Below, in pieces: positions 1-10,749 of a stretch of DNA of 64,000 bases. The stretch comes from Protula sp. h YS-2021 (taxonomy: Eukaryota; Annelida; Polychaeta; Sabellida; Serpulidae). Each line of letters starts with the position of its first letter. Within the stretch, counting starts at the first letter, position 1. The notes beneath the pieces are model-generated. The model ran no database searches and was not told the origin of the DNA. It was given only the letters and a program-made list of their open reading frames with translations. The stretch spans positions 32,628,911-32,692,910 of the forward strand of contig OX457026.1 of NCBI GenBank assembly GCA_949752745.1. Direction: 5' to 3'. The position numbers were made by a program, and so were the translations under genes.

Positions 1-1
1 T

Positions 2-718
2 CTGAAATCTTACAATTGGCCACAAAGTCTTAAAAGACACTTAAAGAATGCTCACACTTCAGAAGAAGAAGAATTGGAGATAGATATTGAAAACCCTGTG
101 AAACGACCTATCACTGAAATTTTAGATGAGTCTTCTATGGAAAGTCAAAGCGTCAACATGACTGAAAAGAATGCACATGCTTGTACAGAATGTGGTGCGT
201 TATACAACAGTCAAGAAGCTTTGTTCAAACATATGGAACATTGTGTTGAGGGTGATAATGACGGCAGCTCTGAAAGTGAGTCAGAAACAGACTCTGAAAG
301 TGAGTCAGAAACAGACTCTGTTTGGTATGATATGGTTCAAGAAGTCTACGATGAATATGATACCAAATTTCAAGAAAAGGTTTCAGAATATGAAGAACAA
401 GGGCTTGAAGATGCGCGTGACATAGCAAGTGATGACTTTCGACCCATTTATAAGCGTCGACTTAAACAACTGTTTATGAGACTATTCAAATATGCCCAAC
501 GCCTACAACAAAACGAACATTATGAAACCATTTTAGAAGACTTTAATTACTTTGTTGATGAAAAACATTACGAGTATTCAAAGGCACTAAAGGCGGCTAT
601 AAGAAGAAACGATGCATTCTTTGAAGAGCTTCTAGATGAGGAGGAGGAAGATGAAAGCAGTGACGAAGAAAGTGATATGGATGCCAGTGAACAGAGTGAA
701 GCAGATGAAGAAAAATAG
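2..718 (+). CDS. C2H2-like zinc-finger / acidic protein, 5' end outside the window
   Basis: The frame is open from base 2 to a stop at 716-718, so this is the C-terminal ~238 codons of a longer ORF; the start is off the left edge. The first residues look like the back half of a C2H2 finger (hydrophobic, L, then H-x4-H in SLKRHLKNAH). A second finger-like motif follows, CTEC-x12-H-x2-HC. Next come a Ser/Glu/Asp repeat (SESESETD twice), a ~100-residue segment that looks helical and charged (YKRRLKQLFMRLF, then a region ending in AIRRNDAFFEELL), and a very acidic tail. No intron is visible, and AATAAA follows within 25 bases. I do not recognise the family. An intronless ORF beside palindromic and tandem arrays could belong to a large DNA transposon or a captured gene, but this is inference. 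Confidence 0.7.
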   Translation: MKSYNWPQSLKRHLKNAHTSEEEELEIDIENPVKRPITEILDESSMESQSVNMTEKNAHACTECGALYNSQEALFKHMEHCVEGDNDGSSESESETDSESESETDSVWYDMVQEVYDEYDTKFQEKVSEYEEQGLEDARDIASDDFRPIYKRRLKQLFMRLFKYAQRLQQNEHYETILEDFNYFVDEKHYEYSKALKAAIRRNDAFFEELLDEEEEDESSDEESDMDASEQSEADEEK

Positions 719-740
719 ACTTACTTGACTAAACATTTAT

Positions 741-765
741 AATAAAGACTTTGTAAATCAATAAA
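741..765 (+). promoter_or_regulatory. Poly(A) signals for the zinc-finger ORF
   Basis: AATAAA occurs at 741-746 and again at 760-765, 23 to 42 bases after the stop codon at 716-718. This fits a short 3' UTR. No experimental cleavage site can be inferred. Confidence 0.55.
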
Positions 766-894
766 TGTTATAATATTGTTATAGATTTAAGCTGTATATA
801 TTTAAGTGTATTTAAGTGTATTTAAGTGTATTTAAATGTATTAATAAACCTATTCAACATATGTCTTATTTTTTCTTTGCTTGAACTACAACTT

Positions 895-1270
895 GTTGAA
901 CAACTTGTTAAACAGCAAGTGTTGAACATGTTCAACATGTTCAACATGTTGAACATGTTAAACTTGTGCAACAACATGTTGAACATGTTGAACGTATTCA
1001 ATAACATGTTGAACATGTTGTTGAACATGTTGAACATGTTCAACTTGTTGAACATGTTGAACATGTTATTAAACATGTTGAACATGTTGAACATGTTCAA
1101 CTTGTTGAACATGTTGAACATGTTGTTGAACATGTTGAACATGTTGAACATGTTCAACTTGTTGAACATGTTGTTGAACATGTTGAACATGTTGTTGAAC
1201 ATGTTGAACATGTTGAACAACAGCTTGTTGAAGAATTGTTGTACAATTGCTAAACAACTTGTTGAACCAT
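895..1270. repeat. Palindromic tandem array built on AACATGTTG
   Basis: About 375 bases consist of 9- and 12-base variants of TTGAACATG. The core CAACATGTTG equals its own reverse complement, as does the variant GAACATGTTC. Both strands therefore read as long open frames of Met-Phe/Leu-Asn repeats, which are a by-product of repeat composition and not genes. Unit order is irregular, with TTC and TTG variants interleaved. Confidence 0.9.
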
Positions 1271-1360
1271 AGTTTAACGTAAAAATAATTCAAACACATG
1301 TTTGAATGGTGGGGGGGGGGCGCGCGCCATTCCAATAACCCACCTATGCACAAACTACTG

Positions 1361-1861
1361 TAAACTAAAACATCAACCTGAATCCAACGGTGAAATTTTC
1401 ATGCAAATCCGTCAACTATAGCGGAAGTTATCCCACTTTTTACAAAATTAAAAATTGTGGTAAATATCAACACAGCCAGCTGCGCAAATAGCCTATAACC
1501 ACTTCATGTTAAAACTAGATATAAAACTGAATCAAACAGTGAAAGTTTCATGCAAATCCGTCAATCATAACAAAAGTCATTCCACTTTTTACAAAATTAA
1601 AATGGTGGTAAATATGCACACAGCCAGCTGCGCAAATAGCCTATAACCACTTAATATTAAAACTAGATATAAAACTGAATTAAACAGTGAAAGTTTCATG
1701 TAAATCGGTCAATCATAACAAAAGTTATTCCACTTTTAACTTGTCATTTTTAAGGTGAATTCATGATGCATACAGCTAGCTACGCAACCAGTCCATGACT
1801 ATGTGAAAACTAGATATAAAACTGAATCAAACAGTGAACGTTTCATGCAAATCGGTCAAGT
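1361..1861. repeat. ~148-bp tandem repeat, about 3.5 units
   Basis: The phrase AAAACTAGATATAAAACTGA recurs at 1511, 1659 and 1806, giving periods of 148 and 147 bases. A more diverged first unit starts near 1361. Units share a GTGAAAGTTTCATGCAAATC block and a CACAGCCAGCTGCGCAA block. No coding potential was seen. Confidence 0.85.
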
Positions 1862-2145
1862 ATAACACTTAGGGTCACACTGCAACTCCAAGCAGCTAGA
1901 CACTGCTGCCTCAGAAAAACAACAAAGCCAGACACCGCTGTCTACGTTGTTTATGACGAAGTCTGATTACGCAGTCTGATTACGCTGGCTATAGATGACG
2001 CAGTCTGATTACACTGATGACGAAATGCTGCTGCTGATGATTGCAGGTTGTAGGACGCCATTTTTTTTCTCTAAGTAAACACTGCATTTCAAACAAAAAA
2101 AAAAAAAAAAGTAAATAAACGAATAGTGGAGTACAAAGAGCAACA
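1862..2145. other. Gene-free spacer with short direct repeats
   Basis: Holds short repeats of GCAGTCTGATTAC (three close copies near 1950-2015), CTG-rich phrases and an A-run near 2093-2110. No gene is visible. Confidence 0.5.
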
Positions 2146-2149
2146 TAAG

Positions 2150-2353
2150 CAAAACATTTTATCATGGTGTTGGTATGTATGCATGAGAGTGTGGGGGAAA
2201 AAAAAAGTTGCCATCAGAAGGTTAAAATACCTATACGGCTTATGAAACGCTCAGTCGTGGTGTTGGTGTGTGTGGAGAGAGAGTGTGAGGGGAAAAAAAA
2301 AGTTGCCATCAGAAGGTTAAAATACCTATGCGGCTTATGAAACGCTCAGTCGT

Positions 2354-2410
<57 letters not shown>

Positions 2411-2560
2411 AGAGAGAGAGAGAGTGTGTGAGGGGGGAAAAAAAAAGTTGCCATCAGAAGGTTGAAATACCTATGCTACTTACGAAATGAAACGCTCAGT
2501 CGTGGTGTGTGTGTGTGTGTCTCGAGAGAGAGAGTGTGTGAGGGGAAAAAAAAAAAAGTT
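2150..2560. repeat. ~95-bp tandem repeat with an embedded (GT)n expansion
   Basis: GTTGCCATCAGAAGGTT recurs at 2207, 2302 and 2447, each time after a G-run and A-run and followed by AATACCTATGC and a CGCTCAGTCGTGG block. The third interval is longer because a (GT)n tract of about 50 bases (near 2355-2409) has expanded inside the unit. Confidence 0.85.
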
Positions 2561-3085
2561 TGTTTACAAAGTTTCAATGAGTTTCAATTATGCAAATAAC
2601 CAAAGTTTGTTTACAAAGTTTGTTTACAAAGTTTGTTTATAAAGTTTGTTTACAAATTGTGTTTACAAAGTTTGTTTACAAAGTTTCAATGAGTTTCAAT
2701 TATGCAAATAACCAAAGTTTGTTTACAAAGTTTGTTTACAAAGTTTGTTTACAAAGTTTCAATTATGCAAATAACCAAAGTTTGTTTACAAATTTTGTTT
2801 ACAAAGTTTGTTTACAAATTTTTTTTACAAAGTTTGTTTACAAATTGTGTTTACAAAGTTTGTTTACAAAGTTTGTTTACAAAGTTTGTCTACAAAGTTT
2901 CAATGAGTTTCAATTATGTAAAAAACCAAAGTTTGTTTACAAATTTTGTTTACAAATGTTGTTTACAAAGTTTGTTTACAAATTTTGTTTATAAAGTTTA
3001 TTTACAAATTTTGTTTATAAAGTTTGTTTACACAGTTTGTTTACAAAGTTCACTTTTGTTTACAAAGTTTCAATTCGTTACCATG
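2555..3085. repeat. 12-bp-type array of TTTGTTTACAAAG
   Basis: More than 20 copies of TGTTTAC occur within ~520 bases in the phrase AAGTTTGTTTACAAAG. They are interrupted at intervals by TTTCAATTATGCAAATAACC. Long forward-frame ORFs across it are repeat artefacts. Confidence 0.9.
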
Positions 3086-3440
3086 ACAACGCCTATGACG
3101 TCACTTCCGGTCCAGACAACACTTCCGGTCCAGACAACACTTCCGGTCCAGACAGTATGACAGCACTTCCAGACAGTATGACGTCACTTCCGGTCCAGAC
3201 AGTATGATAGACAGAAAGTGGGCGGGGCTTCATTGTCTTCATTGATCTCATTGGCTTTTCATTGGTCACGTGACTGATGACGTCATTATCACCATGGTTA
3301 CGCCTTGGTTACGCCTATGACGTCACTTCCGGTCCAGACAGTATGACGTCATAAAGTGCGCTGGAACCCCCCTTTTCACACTACTAATCTGGGTCTGGGA
3401 GTCGGGCTCCACAAACATGTTTTACTTTAGCTCTTTATAT
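3085..3440. repeat. CACTTCCGGTCCAGACA repeats and a shared repeat-family end
   Basis: CTTCCGGTCCAGACA occurs five times or more between 3102 and 3345, mixed with palindromic TGACGTCA and with GTATGATAGACAGA. The block ends in GTGCGCTGGAACCCCCC then TTTTC and ACTACT. The same elements recur at 18100-18540, so both loci carry the same repeat family. Confidence 0.75.
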
Positions 3441-3496
3441 ATATATACATCTATATATATATATCTTTTATTTTATTTTATTTCATTTTACTTAGA

Positions 3497-3921
3497 CATT
3501 ATCGGGACCGAATGTCCTTTAAAATAGGCATTAGAGGGACCGCGAAATTATCGGCACCAAAAGCCGGTCTCGATAACTTTAACTTTGGTGCTACATGTCT
3601 CACATTTGTCGAAAACATTAAATTTTGCTGTTGTTGTACAGAATTAATATCGAAACATCATTTAATATCGAATATTTTGCGAGAGTTTTGCTATTTTGAT
3701 AGACTTTTAGTTTCATAATTATTCTCTTGTATATATTATATATTTATATAATGGCATTATCGAGACCGCCTTACAATTTTGACTTTTCGCCTAATATAAT
3801 ATATTAAAATATTTATTTTTTATTTTATGTGCAAGTTTAATATCTTAAATATTGACTGTCAATAAGAATCGTACCCATAAACATTATTTGACCTAAAAAT
3901 GACATATGTAGAATATTTGTG

Positions 3922-4004
<83 letters not shown>

Positions 4005-5395
4005 TCTAAAACCAGTCATAGGGAGACCATGCCTTTAAAATAGCACTTAGGGAGACCATTTTTATATTTTTTACCTTTGAGTTTAGAAAGACAAAAATTA
4101 CCAAAAAATGTTCCTATAAGTTGTAGATAATGGGTGTGATTTTTTCTTCTTGTCATATTAAGTAGCAAAAAATAAACAAAAAAGTTGGTCTACGTATTTT
4201 TTCTAGATTTTCCTTGGCATTTTAGGCGACCTGGCTAAAACCACGGAATTTCCCGGGTCTCCGTAAGTGTGTGGTTTAATGCTCTGTATATTTGGTCTCC
4301 AAAAGTAGCATATTTTGCTACTAGTATGGTGTTTTTGAAGATTTATTTTAAACCTATGTTTATTATTATTGTTATTTGTTATGTATATGCATTGTGTATA
4401 AGTTATACGCATATACGACAGCCTTGAGAGATGACACTATGCACATATTACCAATGACTCTGCCATTTAGTTCTACTTAGCATGCAAATATGTGCAAGAT
4501 GCTTCATGTTTCTGGTTAAAATATTGTTACGTGACATTTAAACTCTGTAACATTACTTAGGAAAGAAAAGAATTGAAGTAGTAATTAATGATAAACAAAA
4601 TGTCTCTTCAAGTTGTATATATGGTCGCCTTAAATCGGTTTATACACCCAGAAATATACAACCAGCAATAAGGAGACCATATATTTTTCATGAATATGTG
4701 CAAGATTTTTATATTATTAAGACAAAAAAGTGCTAAATGTTATTTTAAATTCCTTAGAAATCATTTTGGTAGGCAAAAAAAGAGTAATGAATATAAAAAA
4801 ATGGCCTTTGAAGTGTTTTGTATAAGTGTGAAGCATAGTCCCCTTAAGTCGGTTTACACACTATATATATATATAAAGTATGGATACGTTTCATTACGTC
4901 ATAATGTTTATTACGTCACAATGCATCTTGCTCTCAAGTGTTCGTTTCTTTGAAAAAATGCCTGTTTACAGTGCTAAATTATCCTTTTCTTCAATTTCGT
5001 GCTAAACCATGTATAAGCATGTTGAGCAGTTAAGGAAAAAAATACTGGTTGCTATAATATTTTTAAATACATAATATATAGCGGATCTTAAATAAAAATG
5101 GCTGTTTTCCCCGGTCTCCTTAAAGCTGATTTTTTGGCACTAATGTTTATACAAGGTATAAAGTTTAGGATCAAATTGAAAGCTTGTTATCAAGTTTCAA
5201 CAAACAAATTTAATTTTAAACCAAAGTATGTTATATTCGCTATGCCATAAAATCATTCGTTTTTTGTTTGCTGAGTAGTTTCGTAACGTTTAAACACGCT
5301 AAGAATTAAGGAGACCTACTTTTGGTCTCCCTAAATTTTTGGTCTCCCTAATACTGGTTTTTTAGCAAAAATGGTCCCCGTATTGCTGGAGGTAC
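3497..5395. mobile_element. Unclassified element with iterated (A)GGGAGACC motifs in both orientations
   Basis: The motif CATTA-GGGAGACC, or close variants, appears on the + strand at about 3498, 3528, 3743, 4016, 4044, 4661 and 5307. Its reverse complement (GGTCTCC-TTA-TG) appears at about 4255, 4297, 4838, 5110, 5327, 5341 and 5370. The outermost copies face each other, as expected of terminal inverted repeats with subterminal iterations. There is no long ORF. A long (TA)n tract sits inside (3924-4001) and another abuts the right end (5401-5462). I read it as a non-autonomous DNA or foldback-like element; exact ends are uncertain. Confidence 0.6.
3924..4001. repeat. (TA)n microsatellite
   Basis: An uninterrupted alternating TA tract of roughly 78 bases inside the GGAGACC element. 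Confidence 0.95.
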
Positions 5396-5397
5396 AC

Positions 5398-5400
<3 letters not shown>

Positions 5401-5462
<62 letters not shown>
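5401..5462. repeat. (TA)n microsatellite
   Basis: An alternating TA tract of about 62 bases separating the GGAGACC element from the truncated discoidin-gene duplicate that starts at 5466. Confidence 0.95.
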
Positions 5463-5465
<3 letters not shown>

Positions 5466-5467
<2 letters not shown>

Positions 5468-7108
5468 GTCTAATATCAGCAAATAAGGCAGGCCCCTGCT
5501 TTGTAACATTGTGAACAATTCTTGCAGTTTAATTATACTGGATGGCTTTTTAAATAACTTTTATCAGTTTAAAGTTTAAACATTATTTTAAAGGCATTAT
5601 TTTTTAAACTTGTATGAGTTTAAGTCAAATCGCGCAACAGTCATAACGAATATTGCTGAAACACTTCAGTCATTTTTTGAAATGAAAGATGCTCTATTTA
5701 TGTGTGAGTGTGCGTGTGTGTCAGAGTGAATGTTTCAAACCAGTGATTTTGTCGATTCAATGAAAATTCTAGTGACTTAATAAAAGCTCTAAAATTTGAC
5801 AGATTCACTGAAATGAGTTTGAATAAAAGGATTATACATAATTCGATTGGCAAAATATTGCCATGCTTTGAATGTTTTTTGTACGCTCTTCACTTAAAAG
5901 GCTCTAATTAAGCTAATGCAAAAATTCAAATAAGGATTTTTAAAGACACCTTAGCAGCGAAAATCACATTAAATTTTACGGCTCCAACAAAACTCTGAAT
6001 GAAAAATATCGCACATACTCAAAATGTCTCAACATAAGTACTCGCCATCACGCCACCGACGAGCTAAAATAATACGACGTAAAAGTCACGACCTCAGCGG
6101 TCGAGCTAACAACCTTTCATATTTTTCTGGCGAGCAAAACTCAGTCGTAATATGATATTATCTAGTATAGCCTTTTGGAGTGAGGTATTTCATTTATGTT
6201 TAAACCTGACTCTGTTATATAACATAACCACAAGACCTCACAAGAAACCTGCATTATCGAGAATTTGAAATAACTCAAAACTTAATTTTAACATAACATT
6301 TATAACAACTATAAAATTCATAACAATATTTTTTCACTCTGCGAGTATTTTAATAAAAAAGTTTAATCAGAAAACTAAAATATCGATAGAAAATAAAAGC
6401 GACAATTGCACTTTTTGAAAGAATTAATATCATAGCAGTCCAGAGTAGTTCACTTAACCCGACGTTTTCATTCGTTGATATGCTCACATGGCAGTCCCGG
6501 GCAATGTTATGAACTGGCTAAACGCTATTTTAATTGCAAAAGGATTGCCATCAGTGCCTTGAAAAGGACCATTGTTTAGTTATATTCAAGCTTCTCTTGC
6601 AAAACCAACAGGAATCAATGCGTATTACACAAGTAAGAAAAGAAAATAATCAAACTCGATACCATTCCAACTCAATTAAATGAACTTTAAAATATTAGAG
6701 TCCCAAACCAGTTCATCTATTATTTTAGCTAACTTACGAAGTCACACAAGGTTTCAGCGAAATTTCTAAGTTACTTGTTGGATAAACAAAATTATCAAAT
6801 ATTGCACCATTTTCCATGTTCAAGTTCTTTAAACCCAAATTGTATATTAATTCTTATGCTGTTCAGAGTGTTTGTACACATGCAATGCACAAAACGAATA
6901 TTTTTAAAATGTATCTGATGTATTACTTTTGACTGATTCTGCCATTTCTATCTAAGCCCAAATAAATTATTGTAAGTATGTTACTGCTAAATCGTCAGGT
7001 GTTGTTCTTGCACAGACGCACGATTAGGTTTGGTTACCTGCACTAGAGCCCTCGCATATATAAACGTTCCCCCACAAAAATGAATATGTTTCATACACGT
7101 CACTGTGG
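5466..7108 (-). pseudogene. Truncated copy of the discoidin-domain gene: intron, exon 1 and promoter only
   Basis: This stretch matches 19428-21053 in the same orientation almost throughout, with scattered substitutions and small indels. It contains the equivalent of the TATA region (7055-7063) and the first exon (ATG at 6945-6943 on the minus strand, reading MAESVKSNTS). The splice donor that is CCAG|GTAAAT in the intact gene is TCAG|ATACAT here, so the GT is lost. Homology stops at 5466, about 40 bases before exon 2 would begin, where the (TA)n tract and GGAGACC element lie. Exon 2 is therefore missing. Similarity resumes upstream of the promoter at 7775-7900, matching 21266-21390. Confidence 0.8.
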
Positions 7109-7899
7109 CTGTGATATAGCCGTTATCTCTGCGCTTAATCTAAATGGTACTTTCTCGTAGCAAAGTAGCACAAACCAATAAGAGTAATAATAATTATAAC
7201 AATATTGATATCATAATCTATTGCAGTTTGGTTTCAATAATCTTTAGGTTGTATAAATTCTAATTACATTCAAACCTCTACAGACTTCTTTAACCTTTCA
7301 TTTCTATATGGATGCCTTGCCACTCGGGACAGTCAACCCCTTTTTAGTTCAAAATGAGGTTTTACTGTTTCAACAACCCTGCTCATGTTGACATGAATGG
7401 GCCCGCACTCTGAACAAAAAATGCACAATAATACCAGTTACAGGTATACTGAAACAATATTAATACCTCGATGAAACGCAACATTGATCAACGAGTTTCA
7501 CGATTAACCTACTCGTTTAATTTTGCGCAAGTTTTGATTTTGAAAAAAGCATGGTATTCCATATTTATAATATAAACATTACTTTTAAAAAAAATTTAAA
7601 AAACTCCTAAGGTCCTAAAAATTCAGACACATAACTTCTTACTTTAAAGTTATTTCCAGTTTCGTGTCTTTAAGCAAGCATTTGTCTCAGGTTTGCTTTT
7701 GCTTTGAAGGCGTTTGGTTTTTTGGTTTAATCATTGTAAAAAAATGCAAATGATTGTAAAAAAAAAATTTTACAACCACAGTCATGGTCTTCGGTAAATT
7801 GTTTACTCTTCATTGTGATTGGATAGAGCGCCAGAATATCTTACTTTCCACTTAATTTAAGTCTTTGATATGAGTTTATATCCAGGTTCTTATTTGCAC

Positions 7900-9010
7900 C
7901 TACCCATTTTAGATTGTCAATTTAAAAGCAATCCCTCGAATTACATTAATTGTTTTAAATCCCCTTCTCTATGTCCTCATTTCCGGGCCTAAAATAACCC
8001 CATAAATGTGTAAAACACGCCTCCGTATGATCCTCAGTTATTTTACTGGAATAGTTATTATACACGTGTCATCCATAAGCTGTAAAAAAAACAGAGAAAA
8101 AGCCTAGCGAAAAAGTGAGCATGTTTACTCTTGTTTTGCGGATACCAATCCGACAAGCACTGCCTGGCTGACTTAAGCTCTTATAAAGTTAATGAGTTTG
8201 ACAATGACCAGCTGCTAGCCTCTGCAAAATAAAAAATTTTGTATTAAGTATAGAGTTCATATTATATGCTATTTATACATTTATAATTTTACTTTATCAT
8301 CAATACTGATGTGTGACATTGTTTTAAATTTTCTATTTATAGACTTTATTTAACCAAGTTTTGCAGTTTACCATTTTTGACTTATCAAAAGTATTACAAT
8401 AAAAAGCACTTACAATTAAACAAATACTTCGTTTCTTTCCATATCATATCGATAAAGTGATATGAAGCATTATCAGTATTCCATCGCGCGTGTTTGAAAG
8501 CTAGGGTTATGGTATAGAGATGAGGAAGCACATGTTTTTGTGGACCAAAGAAATGATATGCTTATGACATCATCAGATGACCCACTTTAATATCGAAAAA
8601 TGCTTCTGCAAACAATGCTAATCGATACAAATAGCTCCTATATATAAAACACCTTGGCAACCGAAGTATGCGGCGAAAAAAATCAATAGCTAGACCTGCT
8701 TAGACCTATAAATAGCATTCCATGACCTCGTAGATAACGACTTCATCATGCACCGCAACTGACACTGACCCCTGACTAAGTGGCATGTAACAGCCGTAGA
8801 TGAGAAACGCGCAAAAAGCTCAATTTCAGGCAATGACAAATAGCAATGGACTGACAGTAATGTTGTTTCTGTTTTGAAGCATTCTAAAGAATGCAGGAAA
8901 ACTCTTGAATCTTCTGGAAAACGCTGAAATCCAAAGCGTAGTTAATAACTATGCTTATGTGACAAAGGAGTCAAAAAATGGGGATTCGGGGGGGGGGAGG
9001 TTGTTGACGT
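7900..9010. other. Gene-free AT-rich stretch
   Basis: No ORF, repeat array or recognised element was seen, apart from a short G-run near 8988-8998. Confidence 0.5.
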
Positions 9011-9011
9011 T

Positions 9012-10745
9012 ATGCACCTTTCCTGATTTTCTATACGAGATTAATTATGTTTAACCAAAACCGTGCAACTTATCCAAGGAATAACCACACCAAATTTAAA
9101 ATCGATCCGACTTTCCGATGTCGAGATATTTTGCTTAACAACAGATAATTTTACCCGTCTAAAAATTAAAACAGTCGTCTGACTAAACCAAGGAATATCC
9201 ATAAAAAGTTTTAAGTCGATTTGACTTTCCATTATCGAGATATTATGCATACAAGATCAGGTTCAAAATATATACATATTTTACGAGATGACGTCATATG
9301 CCCCATTTGTTCGTTCTACTCGAATTTATAGTTTTTCCGGACTTACCAAATAACAATCCCACCAAGTTTCAGCTTTCTTTGATGTTCAGCAGCTGAAAAA
9401 TTTCGCACATAAGATTTTTACGTAAAGTCGTCATACACATGCTCTAATCATGCGACATACATGAAAAGTTGAAAAAATCGTTCCACTGATTCAACAAATA
9501 TTCATTGAAAATTTGAAGTCGATAGGACTTTTCGTTATCGTTGGTTCTACTCGCAAAAAATTCTCTACAGAGTCTTTCGAACCTACCAAGTAACAATCAC
9601 ACCAAGTTTCAACTTTCTCCGATGCTCAGCGGCTGAGAAATTTTGCATACAATATTTTTACGTAATGACGTCATACACCTGCATTAATCATGTGACATGC
9701 GTCAAAAGTTGAAAGAACCGTTCAACTAATCCACAAAATATTCGTGTAAAATTTGAAGTCGATAGGACTTTCCGTTATTGAGATATTATGCACAGAAGAT
9801 CTTGTTTATAATATATACATATTTCATGTGATGACGTCATACGCCGCATTCGTTCGTTCTTATCGCAAAAAATTCTACAGAGTCTTTCGAATCTTCCTAG
9901 CAACAATTCCTCCAAGTTTCAATTTTTTCCGATGCCTAGCGGCTGAGAAATTTTGCATACAAGATTTTAGGTAATGACGTCATACACCGCATTTAACACG
10001 TGACGTGCATAAAAGTTGAAAGAACCGTCCAACTAATCCACGAAATATTCATAAAAAAATTTGAAGTCGATAGAACTTTCCGTTATCGATATATTTTGCA
10101 CACAAGATCTTGTTTATAATATATACATATTTTACATGATGACATCATACGCCGCATTCGTTCGATCTACTCCTGAAAAAAATTTATCAAGGCTTTCGGA
10201 CCTACTATGCAACAATTGCACCAAGTTTCCACTTTCCCCGATGCTCAGGGGCTGAACAATTTTGCACACAAGATTTTTACTTAATGACGTCATACATCTG
10301 CATTAATCACGTGGCGTGCTTGAAAAGTTGACAAAACCGTTCGACGGATCAAAGAAATATTCATATAAAATTTGAAGTCAATAGGACTTTTCATTATTTA
10401 GATATTCTGCACACAAGATCTTGTTTAAAATAAATACATATTTTACGTGACATCATACGCCGCATTCGTTCTACGCGCGAAAAAAATTCTACAGTCTTTT
10501 GCATCTACCAAGCAACAATTCCACCAAGTTTCAACTTCTTTCGATGTTCAGTGGCTGAGAAATTTCGCACACAAGATTTTTACGTAATGACGTCATACAC
10601 CTGCCCTAATCACGTGATGTACGTCAAAAGTTGACAAAACCGTCCGATCTAACCAAGAAAAAGTTTAAAGTCGATCCGAAGTTTCTTTCTCGAGATATCT
10701 TGCACACACTTTGTTAACAACAGACTGACACACACATATACACAC
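9012..10745. repeat. ~305-bp satellite-like tandem array, about 5.5 units
   Basis: Recurring landmarks define the unit: AAGTTGA(A/C)A at about 9463, 9705, 10013, 10328 and 10630; ATGACGTCATACGCCGCATTC at about 9829, 10137 and 10447; a second TAATGACGTCATACA(C/T)C at about 9661, 9972, 10282 and 10583. Each unit thus holds two near-palindromic ATGACGTCAT sites and a CGATAGGACTTTCCGTTATCGAGATAT phrase, shortened here to its key part. One unit is shortened (period 242). It ends in AACAGACTGACACAC followed by CA-rich sequence. The same family recurs at 62580-63240. Confidence 0.88.
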
Positions 10746-10749
10746 ACAT

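Noticed and set aside
822..1272. Long ORFs on both strands of Met-Phe/Leu-Asn repeats
   Set aside because: They arise because the palindromic 9-base repeat lacks stop codons in either orientation; no other coding signal.
2590..3160. ORFs of 134 and 152 codons rich in Phe-Val-Tyr-Lys-Leu
   Set aside because: Translation of the TTTGTTTACAAAG array; frames shift with indels and no conserved domain appears.
6915..6945. Functional first exon of a second discoidin gene
   Set aside because: The donor GT is changed to AT and no exon 2 is present downstream.
9012..10745. CRISPR-like array
   Set aside because: The ~305-base units are contiguous and diverged, without short identical repeats and unique spacers, and the genome is eukaryotic.
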